A stretch of 64,000 nucleotides of DNA from Caenimonas sedimenti (GTDB lineage: Bacteria; Pseudomonadota; Gammaproteobacteria; Burkholderiales; Burkholderiaceae_C). The stretch covers positions 1 through 64,000 of the forward strand of contig NZ_VOBQ01000020.1 of the NCBI RefSeq assembly GCF_007833165.1, given 5' to 3'. The stretch's first letter is position 1. Each line of letters starts with the position of its first letter. This document shows positions 16,273 to 27,277 of this stretch, piece by piece. The notes beneath the pieces are model-generated. The model did not search any database and was not told the DNA's origin. It saw only the letters and a list, made by a program, of their open reading frames with translations. The position numbers and the translations under genes are program-made.

Positions 16273-17397
16273 TCAGATCCCCACGTTGCTGAACAGCACG
16301 GCGAACAGGGCGTCCACCAGGATCACGACCGTGATGGCGGTGACCACGGAAGCCGTCGTGCCCTGCCCCAGGCTCTGCGTGTTCGGCTGGACGCGCAGGC
16401 CGAAGTGGCTGCCGATCATCGCGATCAGGATCCCGAAGAACACCGACTTGACGCTGCCGAGGATGAGGTTGTGCACGTGCACGGCCTGCGGCAGCGCGTT
16501 CAGGAAGAAGATCGGGCTGATGCCCAGGGACAGGTCGGCCGCGATCATGCCGCCGATCAGCCCGCTGAGCGTGGTCCACGCGCTGATCAGCGGCATGGCG
16601 ATCGCCAGGGCAATGGCGCGCGGCATCACCAGGCGGTAGCTGTGCGAGATGCCCATGACGCGCATGGCGTCGAGTTCATCGGTCACGCGCATGACGCCGA
16701 TCTGCGCGGTGATCGCCGAGCCCGAGCGGCCCGCCACCAGGATGGCGGCCAGCATGGGGCCGAGCTCGCGCACCAGCGCGATGCCCAGGATGTTGACGAT
16801 GTACGCGTCGGCGCCGAACTGCCGCAGCTGCTGCGAAGTGAGATAGGCCAGCACGATGCCGATCAGGAAGCCGACCAGCGCCGTGATGGGTAGCGCCGTG
16901 GCACCGATGCGGTACAGGTGACCCGACAGGTCGCGCCAGGGCCCTTCGTGCGGCCGGCGCGCCAGTTGCACCAGGTTGAGCGCGAGCTGGCCGAGCAGGC
17001 GCACGAAGCCGCGCACGTGGCCGAAAGCCCGCAGCAGGGACTCCCCGAACTCCAGGTACAGCCGCATCCAGCTCTTGCGCGGCGCGCGCGGCCCGGGCAT
17101 GGTGAAGTCGGCCACGCGCTCCAGCACCGCGCGCTGGGCCGGCAGCAGTTCCAGCTGCTCCGGCCAGCGTCGGCCCCAGTGGTCCCACAGCAACTGGGCG
17201 CCGACGTGATCGAGTTGGGCCGTCATGCGCAAATCCCAGGCGCGCTGCGAACCGGCCGGCGGCAACGAGGCCTGCAACTGGCGGAACAGCCGGGGCCGCG
17301 CAAACTGCGCGGCCGTCCATTCGCCGAGCAGGCGCACGGCGGCGCCCTGCGTCGCGGGCGCCTGGTCGAAGCGGGGCGTGGCGTCTGTCGGTGGCAT
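16273..17397 (-). CDS. MlaE-family lipid ABC transporter permease with N-terminal STAS-like region
   Basis: 374 residues. The first ~125 residues are soluble and resemble the STAS-like (MlaB-type) extension fused to some MlaE permeases. The MlaE domain follows, with five to six helices. Its conserved motifs include LVGFLIGIVLAYLTSQQLRQ, ALVRELGPMLAAILVAGRSG, AITAQIGVMRVTDELDAMRV and GSVKSVFFGILIAMIG. It is the first gene of a four-gene lipid transport operon (permease, ATPase, MCE, lipoprotein). The fused N-terminal domain would explain the absence of a separate mlaB. Confidence 0.92.
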   Translation of the reverse strand: MPPTDATPRFDQAPATQGAAVRLLGEWTAAQFARPRLFRQLQASLPPAGSQRAWDLRMTAQLDHVGAQLLWDHWGRRWPEQLELLPAQRAVLERVADFTMPGPRAPRKSWMRLYLEFGESLLRAFGHVRGFVRLLGQLALNLVQLARRPHEGPWRDLSGHLYRIGATALPITALVGFLIGIVLAYLTSQQLRQFGADAYIVNILGIALVRELGPMLAAILVAGRSGSAITAQIGVMRVTDELDAMRVMGISHSYRLVMPRAIALAIAMPLISAWTTLSGLIGGMIAADLSLGISPIFFLNALPQAVHVHNLILGSVKSVFFGILIAMIGSHFGLRVQPNTQSLGQGTTASVVTAITVVILVDALFAVLFSNVGI

Positions 17398-17518
17398 GGG
17401 AAGCGCCCAATCCTAACGGCAGAGTCGCCCGTGGTGCTGTGAGAAGTGACCGCAGTGCCGCTGCGGGGACAAGCACCCCCTGAAGCCGGGGGTATAACCG
17501 GGCCAAAAGGAGACACCC

Positions 17519-18298
17519 GTGCCAGATTCCTCTCTTGCCGAACTGGGCATCGAGCGCCGTGGCGCCGTGCTTTGGCTCACCATCCAGCGCGAGGAGCGGC
17601 GCAATGCCATGAGCCATGGCGTGCTGGCGGCCATGGGCGAGGCCATCCGGTCGGCGCAGGCCGACCGCGCGCTGCGCGCGATCGTGATCACCGGCGCGGG
17701 CCAGAAGGCCTTCTGCGCCGGCGCCGACCTGCAGTCCGCCAATGCTTTCACCAACGACTACTCGGAGCCGGTCGGCCACCTGGCGCGCCTGTTGCGCGAG
17801 GTCAAGGCCAGCAACGTCCCGCTGATCGCCCGCGTCAATGGCGCCTGCATGGCCGGCGGCATGGGCCTGCTGGCGATGTGCGACATGGCCGTGGCCGCAA
17901 GGCACGCGGTGTTCGGCCTGCCAGAGGTGAAAGTGGGCGTCTTCCCCGCCCAGGTGCTCAGCGTTCTGCAGCACCTGATCCCGCGCCGCAAGCTGGCCGA
18001 ACTCTGCCTCACCGGCGAACCGCTGGATTCCGCCCAGGCGCTGGAGCTGGGGCTGGTGAACTACGTCGACGACGACGTCGACACGCGGCTCGACTGGCTG
18101 CTGGCGCGCCTGCTGGACAAGTCGCCCGCCGCGATCCGCCGCGGGCTTTACACCATGAAGAAGATCGAATCCATGGCCTTCGAGGAATCGATGTCGTTCA
18201 CCGAGAGCCAGATCGCCCTCTTCACGCTCACCGAGGATGCGAAGGAAGGCCAGGCGGCCTTCCAGCAGAAGCGCAAACCGGAATGGAAGGGGCGTTGA
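17519..18298 (+). CDS. Enoyl-CoA hydratase/isomerase family protein
   Basis: 259 residues starting at GTG, six bases after a strong AAAAGGAGA ribosome-binding site. It has the crotonase fold with oxyanion-hole segments AIVITGAGQKAFCAGADLQS and RVNGACMAGGMGLLAMCDMA, and FGLPEVKVGVFPAQV. It hydrates or isomerises an enoyl-CoA. The AtuA-like gene starts two bases after its stop, so the pair forms an operon, similar to acyclic-terpene or leucine-type degradation clusters. No biotin carboxylase or carboxyltransferase gene is adjacent, so the exact pathway is open. Confidence 0.88.
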   Translation: MPDSSLAELGIERRGAVLWLTIQREERRNAMSHGVLAAMGEAIRSAQADRALRAIVITGAGQKAFCAGADLQSANAFTNDYSEPVGHLARLLREVKASNVPLIARVNGACMAGGMGLLAMCDMAVAARHAVFGLPEVKVGVFPAQVLSVLQHLIPRRKLAELCLTGEPLDSAQALELGLVNYVDDDVDTRLDWLLARLLDKSPAAIRRGLYTMKKIESMAFEESMSFTESQIALFTLTEDAKEGQAAFQQKRKPEWKGR

Positions 18299-18300
18299 AG

Positions 18301-20094
18301 ATGAAGGACGTGATCCGCATCGGCGGGGCTTCGGGCTTCTGGGGCGACAGCAGCGTGGGCGCGCCGCAACTGGTGGAGCGCGGCGAGCTGGACTTCCTGG
18401 TGTTCGACTACCTGGCCGAACTCACGATGTCGATCCTGGCGGCGGCCCGCGGGAAGAACCCCGAACTCGGCTACGCCACCGACTTCGTGCAGGTCACCAT
18501 GAAGGCCATCCTGCGCGACGTGGCGCTGCAGGGCATCCGCGTGATCAGCAACGCCGGCGGCGTCAATCCGCAGGCCTGCGCGAAGGCGATCGCGGCGCTG
18601 GCGCTGGAACAGGGCGTCGCGGTGAAGATTGCCGTGGTGCAGGGCGACGACGTGCTGCCCCTGGTGCCGCAGTTGCGCGAGGAAGGCGTCGCAGAACTGC
18701 AGACGGGCGCGCCGCTGCCCGCACGCCTGCTCACTGCCAACGCCTACCTGGGCGCGCTGCCGGTGAAGGCGGCGCTGGACGCGGGGGCGCAGATCGTCAT
18801 CACCGGCCGCTGCGTCGACAGCGCGGTGACCCTGGGCGCATTGATGCATGCGTTCCACTGGAGCGCAGACGACCACGACCGCCTCGCACAAGGCAGCCTG
18901 GCCGGCCACATCATCGAATGCGGTTGCCAGGCGACGGGCGGGCTGCACACCGATTGGGAGAGCGTGCCCGACTGGGCGCACATCGGCTACCCGGTGCTCG
19001 AGTGCCGCGCGGACGGCAGCTTCATCGCCACCAAGCCACCCGCCACCGGCGGCCTCGTCAACACCTCCGTGATCGCGGAGCAGATGCTCTACGAGATCGG
19101 CGATCCCGCCAACTACCTGCTGCCCGACGTGCGCTGCGATTTCACCCACGTGCGCCTGGAGCAGCAGGGCGAGCACCGCGTGCGCGTGAACGGCGCGCGC
19201 GGCCAGCCACCGGGACCGGGCTACAAGGTCTCGGCGACCTACCTCGATGGCTTTCGCTGCAACGCGCAGCTCACCATCGTGGGCGAGAACGCCGCGCTCA
19301 AGGCGCGACGCACCGGTGAAGCGATCCTGCTGCGCACGCGCGAACTGTTCGCCCGCCAGGGATTCGCCGACTACACGCGCACACGCATCGAAGTGCTGGG
19401 TTCGGAGCAGGCCAACTACGGCCCGCACGCGCGGGCCGCGAGCGTGCGCGAAGCGGTGCTGCACCTGGCGGTGATGCATCCGGACAAGAACGCGCTGGAG
19501 CTCTTCGCGCGCGAGATCGCGCCGGCCGGCACCAGCTGGTCGCCCGGCACCACGGGGGCCGGCGGGCGCCCGAGCCCATCGCCCGCCATCAAGCAGTTCG
19601 CCTTCCTGGTGGACAAGAGCCGTCTCGCGCCTACTGTGCTGGTCGGCGGGGAAGAACTGGCCGTCGAAGTGCCCACCGGCCAGCCTGCGCTCCCCGCCGT
19701 GGTGCCGGCGCAGGCACAGCCTTCGGCGTCCGCCCCCGGCCGCGGGCCGCGCACGGTCGATGGCGTGGAAGTGCCACTGATCGCGCTGGCCTGGGCGCGC
19801 AGCGGCGACAAGGGCAACCACTCCAACATCGGCGTCATCGCGCGGCGGCCCGAGTGGCTGCCGCACCTGCGCGCGGAACTCACGGCCGAACGTGTCAAGG
19901 CCTGGTTGGCGCACCTCGTCGAAGGCGACGTGACGCGCTTCGACCTGCCCGGCATCCATGCCATGAATTTTCTTTGCACGCAGGCGCTGGACGGGGGCGG
20001 GATGGCGTCGCTGCGCAACGACCCGCTGGGCAAGGGCATGGCGCAGATCCTGTTGGCGATGCCCGTGCGCGCGCCTGCCGGCTGGCAGGCCTGA
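18301..20094 (+). CDS. Acyclic terpene utilisation AtuA-family protein (DUF1446)
   Basis: 597 residues from the ATG at 18301; a second in-frame ATG at 18283 overlaps the upstream gene. Residues 1-450 match the AtuA/DUF1446 family (IRIGGASGFWGDS, LAELTMSILAAARGKNPELG, VISNAGGVNPQACAKAI, IVITGRCVDSAVTLGAL, ATGGLVNTSVIAEQMLYEIG). A Pro/Ala-rich linker near 470-495 is followed by the small C-terminal AtuA-like domain (LAWARSGDKGNHSNIGVIAR). The biochemical role of AtuA is undetermined although the gene is needed for citronellol/geraniol catabolism in Pseudomonas. Ends one base from the convergent LysR gene. Confidence 0.88.
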   Translation: MKDVIRIGGASGFWGDSSVGAPQLVERGELDFLVFDYLAELTMSILAAARGKNPELGYATDFVQVTMKAILRDVALQGIRVISNAGGVNPQACAKAIAALALEQGVAVKIAVVQGDDVLPLVPQLREEGVAELQTGAPLPARLLTANAYLGALPVKAALDAGAQIVITGRCVDSAVTLGALMHAFHWSADDHDRLAQGSLAGHIIECGCQATGGLHTDWESVPDWAHIGYPVLECRADGSFIATKPPATGGLVNTSVIAEQMLYEIGDPANYLLPDVRCDFTHVRLEQQGEHRVRVNGARGQPPGPGYKVSATYLDGFRCNAQLTIVGENAALKARRTGEAILLRTRELFARQGFADYTRTRIEVLGSEQANYGPHARAASVREAVLHLAVMHPDKNALELFAREIAPAGTSWSPGTTGAGGRPSPSPAIKQFAFLVDKSRLAPTVLVGGEELAVEVPTGQPALPAVVPAQAQPSASAPGRGPRTVDGVEVPLIALAWARSGDKGNHSNIGVIARRPEWLPHLRAELTAERVKAWLAHLVEGDVTRFDLPGIHAMNFLCTQALDGGGMASLRNDPLGKGMAQILLAMPVRAPAGWQA

Positions 20095-20095
20095 T

Positions 20096-21031
20096 TCAGC
20101 TCTGCGGGAAGCCCCCGGCCAGGCTCGCGCGCAGGTGGTCCACCAGGCATTGCACGGCCCGCGGCGGCCGCGCGGCCCCGGGGCGCAACGCATAGATGCG
20201 GTCACCGAAGAAGCCGAGCGGCCGCCAGCCTGGCAGGACCTGCACCAGTTCGCCGCTGCGGAGATGCTCGATCGCGCTGAAATCCGGGAGCAGGCCAATG
20301 CCCAGGCCACCCAGTGCGGCGTGCCGCAGCACTTCGCTGTTGTTGGCGCGGATCGGCCCGGCCACGTTGACCGCGACGCGCTCGGGCCTGCGCCCGCCTT
20401 CTCGCTCCAGCACCCAGCTCTGGCCCGCGGTGGCCCGCAGGTAGGACAGGCATTCGTGCCCAGACAGTTCCGAAGGGTGCGCGGGGACGCCACGGCGTAT
20501 GAGGTATTCCCGGCTCGCCACCAGCAGCGACCGCGTCGCGCACAAAGGCCAGGCCACGTAGCTTTCCGGAGGGCTCTGCGTGTGGCGGATCGCGACGTCG
20601 AAGCCCTCCTGCGCAAGGTTCACGAAGCGGTCGTTCAAGTCGAGATCGAGGCGGATCTCGGGGTAGCGCACCAGGAATTCCGGCAGCGCCGGCGCCACCG
20701 CCTGCCGCCCCAGCGCCACGGGCGCCGTGACACGCACCAGGCCGCGCGGCGCGCCAGCCTGGTCGCGCACCGCCGTGAAGCTCTGCGCGATGCGTTCGAA
20801 GGCCGCGCCGGTGTCGTCCACCAACTGCTGGCCGGCTTGTGTCAGGCCCACGGAACGTGTCGTGCGATGCACCAGCGGCAACCCCGCCTGGCGCTCCAGC
20901 TCGGCGATGCGCGCGCTGACCGAAGCTTTCGAAACCCCCAGCCGCCGCGCCGCCTGCGTATAGCTGCGCGTCTCCGCCAGCACCGTCAACAGGTGCAGGT
21001 CGGCGAAGACGGGTGGCCCGGACGATGTCAT
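20096..21031 (-). CDS. LysR-family transcriptional regulator
   Basis: 311 residues. An N-terminal winged helix-turn-helix ([39 protein letters not shown]) is followed by a LysR substrate-binding domain at about 95-300. The gene diverges from mmsA and converges on the enoyl-CoA hydratase/AtuA operon. A 20-bp inverted repeat ends five bases before its start codon, consistent with autoregulation and control of mmsA. The effector is probably an acyl-CoA or acid from the nearby pathway (inference). Confidence 0.92.
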   Translation of the reverse strand: MTSSGPPVFADLHLLTVLAETRSYTQAARRLGVSKASVSARIAELERQAGLPLVHRTTRSVGLTQAGQQLVDDTGAAFERIAQSFTAVRDQAGAPRGLVRVTAPVALGRQAVAPALPEFLVRYPEIRLDLDLNDRFVNLAQEGFDVAIRHTQSPPESYVAWPLCATRSLLVASREYLIRRGVPAHPSELSGHECLSYLRATAGQSWVLEREGGRRPERVAVNVAGPIRANNSEVLRHAALGGLGIGLLPDFSAIEHLRSGELVQVLPGWRPLGFFGDRIYALRPGAARPPRAVQCLVDHLRASLAGGFPQS

Positions 21032-21036
21032 GTGGA

Positions 21037-21056
21037 TTGTTCAGTTTACCGAACAA
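21037..21056. promoter_or_regulatory. Inverted-repeat operator candidate for the LysR regulator
   Basis: TTGTTC and GAACAA form perfect 6-bp arms spaced by 8 bp in the 113-bp gap between divergent lysR and mmsA. The size and dyad symmetry fit a LysR-type binding site. It almost touches the lysR start, so binding would repress lysR. Confidence 0.55.
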
Positions 21057-21144
21057 CGTGGTCAGCGGTGCGGCCTATGCAAAGTACAGCGCAGGGCCTA
21101 GACTGGCCGCCCCACTTCCCGATCTTCCAAGCAAGCCGCCCACC

Positions 21145-22682
<1,538 letters not shown>

Positions 22683-22686
<4 letters not shown>

Positions 22687-23813
22687 CGGGCACGGGCCCG
22701 GCATGGCCGGGTGGCGACAAGTACCCGGTCATCGACATCCTGCGCGGCGCCGCGGCTCTGACGGTCGTGGTCTATCACGTCATCGCGATGACCGGCTGGC
22801 CGGGGTTTCCGACGAGTCACGGCCGCCTGGTGTTCAGCTACGGCTGGGTCGGTGTCAACCTGTTCCTGGTCATCAGCGGGTTCGTCATCGGGCTGACCGC
22901 CTTGAATGGCTACGCACGAAATGGCAGCGGGTTCCGCGCGCCGTACGTACGGCGCAGGCTGGCCCGCATCCTGCCGCTCTACCTGTTGACCGGAGTCGTC
23001 TACGTCCTGCTGGTGGAAAGCAGCCTGTTGCAGGGCCCGATCAGCAACCTCGTCAAGCAGGTGGCAGTGCACCTGCTGTTCGTCCACAACTTCAGCGAGT
23101 CCACCTTCGGCACCATCAACGGTCCGAACTGGTCGGTGGCGCTGGAGATGCAGTTCTACCTGCTCGTCCTGTTCATCACCCCCTGGCTGGCGCGCGCGCC
23201 GGCCTGGACCACGCTGGTGTCCGGCCTGGCCGCTGCGATGCTGTTTCGCTGGGCTTCCACCCTGGTGCTGGTGCCGGGCGTGGCCCCAACCATGCAGCAG
23301 CATGTCGTGAGCGTCTGGCTGCCCGGCGTGCTCGACCACTTCGCGCTCGGCATCTTCCTCGCGAAGGCCGTGCGCGGCGAAGCCGGCTCGCGCCTGCAGG
23401 CATGCCTGCGGACAGGCTGGCGGCCGTTCGTCGCCTGGGCGCTGGTGGCTGCCGTTCTCTTGCGCCTGGCCGGCTGGGTCCTGGTGGACCGGCCCTACTG
23501 GGACAACCCGCTCATGATCGTCGGCTTCCCCACGTTGCTCGCCGCGGGCCTGTCGGCACTCGTGGCAGCCGCGATCACGTTCCCCCACCCGCGGTCCCTG
23601 CTGCACCGGCCATTGCGCTACCTGGGCGAGATCAGTTACGGGATCTACCTGTGGCATGTCCCGGTGATCCTGAGCGTCATCCAGCGCAAGCTGGATTGGC
23701 GCGAAGACCGTCTGCTGACCTTCGTCCTGGTTGCCACGGTGCTGCTGGCTGCGGCGACCTGGCACCTCGTCGAGAAGCCGGCACTCGACGCCCTGCAGAA
23801 GGACAAGGCGTGA
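22683..23813 (+). CDS. Acyltransferase-3 family integral membrane protein (OafA/YrhL-like)
   Basis: 376 residues starting at a GTG that overlaps the mmsA stop (GTGA). It has about ten hydrophobic helices. Acyltransferase-3 motifs are [18 protein letters not shown] (conserved R and H), [41 protein letters not shown] and [16 protein letters not shown]. Such proteins O-acylate surface polysaccharides, lipids or small molecules across the inner membrane. There is no SGNH domain. The next gene overlaps by one base and encodes a secreted glycosidase-like protein, suggesting the two act on the same carbohydrate (inference). Confidence 0.9.
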
Positions 23814-25624
23814 TGCGACGGTGGGTGCGCAGCCTGTCGCTGCTGGTGCTGACAGGCTCGGCGCTGGCCGCCGGGCCCGCCCCGTTCGTCGTTGCGCCGG
23901 TCGTCGAAGGCCTGTTCGAGTGCGGCGCGCCCGGCTCGCCACCGCCGAAAGCCGGCTCCTACTGCGCTGCCGCGAATGGCCACGCCGTTCCCGCCTTGCG
24001 CCAACTGCTGGACGACCTGGAGCCGGGCGGGCCCCGCGGCTCGGTCCAGGTGGGCTACGTGCTGACCGTGCAACTGCTCGGCCTGTACCGCGCGGAAGGC
24101 GACCGCTGGATCGTCGATGCCGGCAAGCTGCAGCGCATCGCCGAACTGCTTCTCGAAATTGATCGGCCGGTGGTCGTCTACCTGGCGGCGAACCATTTCG
24201 ATTCGCAAGGCCCGCTGGCGCAGGCGCTCGCGAGGGATCGCGGCAACCTCATGCTGCTCGCGAACGGGCAGCCGCCTGCGACGGACTACTTCGGCTACCA
24301 GGTGGCCCCTTTCACGCTTCTCACCGATCCCGCCATCCCGGTGAATGCATACCGGTTCGAGGCGCTCCGGCTCCTCGCCAGCCGGCTCGCGGCGCTGCCG
24401 CCGGCGGTGCAGGGCCGGCTGGTCGGTGTGGCCCTCGGGGGTGAGTTGCACCACCTGTTCCCCGATTTCAGCGGCGGCATGGGGATGCACGACACGCCGC
24501 GCGTCACCGACTTCGGCGAGGCCTCGGTGCGGCAGTTCCGCGCCTGGCTGGCGCGCAAGTACGGGGGCATCGACAAGCTGAACGCGGCGGCTGGAACCGC
24601 CTTCGGGTCCTTCGATGCCGTGGCGCCCCCCGCGCGCAACGCGCTCGTCGACAGCGGCGTGCCGCGCTGGCAGCACTACGACGGTTCTGCCGGCGGCAAG
24701 CTCGCGCTGCGCGGATGGCTGTGGGACCCGGACCACCGCGTCCAGCGGCTCGAACTGCGGGTGGACGGCCGCGCGTGGGCCGAGATCGAGCGCGGTTTCA
24801 ACCGGCTCGACGTCTATCGTGCGGTCGCGGACGTGCAGGATCCGAATGTCGGTTTCCGGCACGACCTCGACTTCTCCTCATGGCCCGCGGGCAATTACCG
24901 GCTGCAGGTCGTGGCGCATTCAGCCACGGGGGAGCACGCGCTGGCCGACCGGCTGCTGGTGGTCGGAGGCACCCCCGCGTCCTGGCTCGCCAATCGCTGG
25001 CAGCGTGCGCTGGCGCGGGCGCGCGGGCTGGCACAACGCGCATTCAGCCCGCTCGACGGGGTCCGCAGCGCGCTCGACGCCCCCCTGGGGGACCAGCGGG
25101 TCATGTTCAATCCACTGGCGCGCGACTGGAACGATTTCAGGGCGGCGCAAGTGACCGGGTTCATGGGCGAGCTCCACCGGGTGGCGCTGGCCGCCGGCCT
25201 GCCGGCCGCCAAGCTGTTCTCGCACCAGATCCTGGTGCGCGCGAATTCGAGCTGGAACGCCGACCTGTTCGCGACCGACGGCAGCGTGGCGGCGGGCGTG
25301 CCCTGGGTGCACGGAATCAACATGTACGGCGGGGTCACGGGAGGCGAATGGATCCGGCGCTTCGTCCGCGCCCGGGGCATGGCCGGCTATGGCGTCCCGG
25401 AATTCCACCCCCAGCAGACGAAGCGGCCGGCGGCGCACCTGGAGGCGCTGCGCTTGCACCGGCAACTAGGCGCGCGCTTCGTCAGCCCCTACTATGTGTC
25501 CATCGCGGCGGACCGCGGCGCGGCGGCGAATTCGGCCATTCGCGCGCTGGAGATCCGGCCGAACAACCCACAGGAGGGCTCCGACATGCTGTTCCAGGCC
25601 ATCCGCGACATGGCGAAGCAATGA
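23813..25624 (+). CDS. Secreted GH42-like glycoside hydrolase-family protein with beta-sandwich insert
   Basis: 603 residues from the ATG at 23813, overlapping the acyltransferase stop. A signal peptide is visible ([20 protein letters not shown]). The segment RQFRAWLARKYGGIDKLNAA followed by GTAFGSF strongly resembles the TIM-barrel beta-galactosidases of family GH42. VGVALGGELHHLFPDFSG could hold the acid/base Glu. Residues about 295-395 form an inserted Ig-like unit (LRGWLWDPDHRVQRLELRVD) of the sort found in surface glycan proteins. The barrel appears to continue after it (LFSHQILVRANSSWNADLF). Assignment is by motif only and overall similarity to characterised GH42 is weak. Substrate unknown. 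Confidence 0.6.
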   Translation: MRRWVRSLSLLVLTGSALAAGPAPFVVAPVVEGLFECGAPGSPPPKAGSYCAAANGHAVPALRQLLDDLEPGGPRGSVQVGYVLTVQLLGLYRAEGDRWIVDAGKLQRIAELLLEIDRPVVVYLAANHFDSQGPLAQALARDRGNLMLLANGQPPATDYFGYQVAPFTLLTDPAIPVNAYRFEALRLLASRLAALPPAVQGRLVGVALGGELHHLFPDFSGGMGMHDTPRVTDFGEASVRQFRAWLARKYGGIDKLNAAAGTAFGSFDAVAPPARNALVDSGVPRWQHYDGSAGGKLALRGWLWDPDHRVQRLELRVDGRAWAEIERGFNRLDVYRAVADVQDPNVGFRHDLDFSSWPAGNYRLQVVAHSATGEHALADRLLVVGGTPASWLANRWQRALARARGLAQRAFSPLDGVRSALDAPLGDQRVMFNPLARDWNDFRAAQVTGFMGELHRVALAAGLPAAKLFSHQILVRANSSWNADLFATDGSVAAGVPWVHGINMYGGVTGGEWIRRFVRARGMAGYGVPEFHPQQTKRPAAHLEALRLHRQLGARFVSPYYVSIAADRGAAANSAIRALEIRPNNPQEGSDMLFQAIRDMAKQ

Positions 25625-27258
25625 GCGAAAACACCTTCGACTACGTGATCATCGGCGCCGGAACGGCGGGCTGCCTGCTGGCCAACCGGCTGAGCGCCGA
25701 CCGCAGCAAGCGGGTCCTGCTGATCGAGGCCGGTCGGCGCGACGACTACCACTGGATCCACATTCCGGTCGGCTACCTCTACTGCATCGGCAACGCGCGC
25801 ACGGACTGGCTCTACCAGACCGAAGCCGATGCCGGCCTGAACGGCCGCACCCTGCGCTACCCGCGCGGCAAGACGCTGGGCGGCTGCTCCAGCATCAACG
25901 GGATGATCTACATGCGCGGCCAGTCACGCGACTACGACGGCTGGGCGCAGCGGCTGGGCGACGCCAACTGGACCTGGGACCACTGCCTGCCGTACTTCAA
26001 GAAGCACGAGGACTACTACAAGGGCGCGGACGCCATGCACGGCGCGGGCGGCGAATGGCGCGTGGAGCGCCAGCGGCTGCGCTGGGACGTGCTGGACGCC
26101 TTCGCGCAGGCCGCGCAGGAAGCCGGCATCCCGCACAGCGAGGACTTCAACCGCGGCACCAACGAAGGCGTGGGCTACTTCCAGGTGAACCAGAAGGACG
26201 GCTGGCGCTGGAACACGGCCAAGGCGTTCCTGCGTCCCACCTGCTATGGCCGGCCGAACTTCGAGCTGTGGACGGCGGCGCAGGTGGCGCGCCTGGTCAT
26301 CGAGACGCAACCCGATGGCAGCAAGCGTTGCACCGGCGCGCAGGTCTGGACCGGCGAGGCGATGACGAACGTCGAGGCCACGCGCGAAGTGCTGCTGTGC
26401 GCGGGCAGCATCGGCTCCCCGCAGATCCTGCAGCTTTCGGGCATCGGGCCGGCCGCGCTGCTGGGCGCGCACGGAATCCCGGTCGTGCACGACCTCCCGG
26501 GCGTGGGCGAGAACCTGCAGGACCACCTGCAGATCCGCGCGGTGTTCAAGGTGGATGGCGTCGCGACCCTGAATACCCTGGCGAACAGCTGGTGGGGCAA
26601 GATGAAGATCGGGATGGAGTACGCCTTGAAGCGCTCCGGCCCCATGAGCATGGCGCCATCGCAGCTGGGCGCTTTCACGCGCAGCTCGCCGGACCAGCCC
26701 TATCCCAACATCGAATATCACGTGCAGCCCCTGAGCCTGGACGCTTTCGGCGAGCCGCTGCACGGCTTCAACGCGTTCACCGCCAGCGTCTGCAACCTCA
26801 ACCCGACCAGCCGCGGCTGGGTACGCATTCGCAGCAGCAAGTTCGAGGATGCGCCGGCAATCGCGCCGAACTACCTCAGCACGGAAGCGGACCGCAAGGT
26901 CGCGGCCGATTCATTGCGCGTCACGCGGCGGATCGCCGCGCAGCCGGCGCTGGCGAAGTTCAAGCCGCAGGAATGGCGGCCCGGCACGCAGTACGAATCG
27001 GACGAAGAGCTCGCCCGGCTGGCCGGCGACATCGCCACCACCATCTTCCACCCCGTCGGCACCACGGCCATGGGCGCGGACGGCGACCCTGCGGCCGTGC
27101 TCGACCCGGTGATGCGGGTGCGCGGCATCGCCGGCCTGCGGGTGGTGGATGCCGGCGCCATGCCCAGCATCACCAGCGGCAACACCAACTCCCCCACGCT
27201 GATGATGGCGGAGAAGGCCGCGGAGTGGATCGTGCGCGAGGCCAGGGCCGCCGCCTGA
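25621..27258 (+). CDS. GMC-family FAD-dependent oxidoreductase (choline/alcohol dehydrogenase-like)
   Basis: 545 residues. The FAD-binding motif YVIIGAGTAGCLLANRLS is at 8-25, and GMC signature 1 is in the PRGKTLGGCSSINGMIYMRG region. Signature 2 is GSIGSPQILQLSGIGP, and the active-site pair is His477 (HPVGTTAMG) and an Asn in SGNTNSPT (521-523). No signal peptide. It oxidises an alcohol; choline, aromatic alcohols and long-chain alcohols are all possible. The start overlaps the stop of the glycosidase-like gene (ATGA), making three coupled genes after mmsA. No betaine or TonB genes are nearby to narrow the substrate. Confidence 0.9.
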   Translation: MSENTFDYVIIGAGTAGCLLANRLSADRSKRVLLIEAGRRDDYHWIHIPVGYLYCIGNARTDWLYQTEADAGLNGRTLRYPRGKTLGGCSSINGMIYMRGQSRDYDGWAQRLGDANWTWDHCLPYFKKHEDYYKGADAMHGAGGEWRVERQRLRWDVLDAFAQAAQEAGIPHSEDFNRGTNEGVGYFQVNQKDGWRWNTAKAFLRPTCYGRPNFELWTAAQVARLVIETQPDGSKRCTGAQVWTGEAMTNVEATREVLLCAGSIGSPQILQLSGIGPAALLGAHGIPVVHDLPGVGENLQDHLQIRAVFKVDGVATLNTLANSWWGKMKIGMEYALKRSGPMSMAPSQLGAFTRSSPDQPYPNIEYHVQPLSLDAFGEPLHGFNAFTASVCNLNPTSRGWVRIRSSKFEDAPAIAPNYLSTEADRKVAADSLRVTRRIAAQPALAKFKPQEWRPGTQYESDEELARLAGDIATTIFHPVGTTAMGADGDPAAVLDPVMRVRGIAGLRVVDAGAMPSITSGNTNSPTLMMAEKAAEWIVREARAAA

Positions 27259-27277
27259 TTCCAGGAAACGCGGTGGG

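Noticed and set aside
18148..20616. An 822-codon minus-strand frame opposite the AtuA-like gene
   Set aside because: Shadow of recognised coding sequence; its last part simply runs into the true LysR gene region in a different frame.
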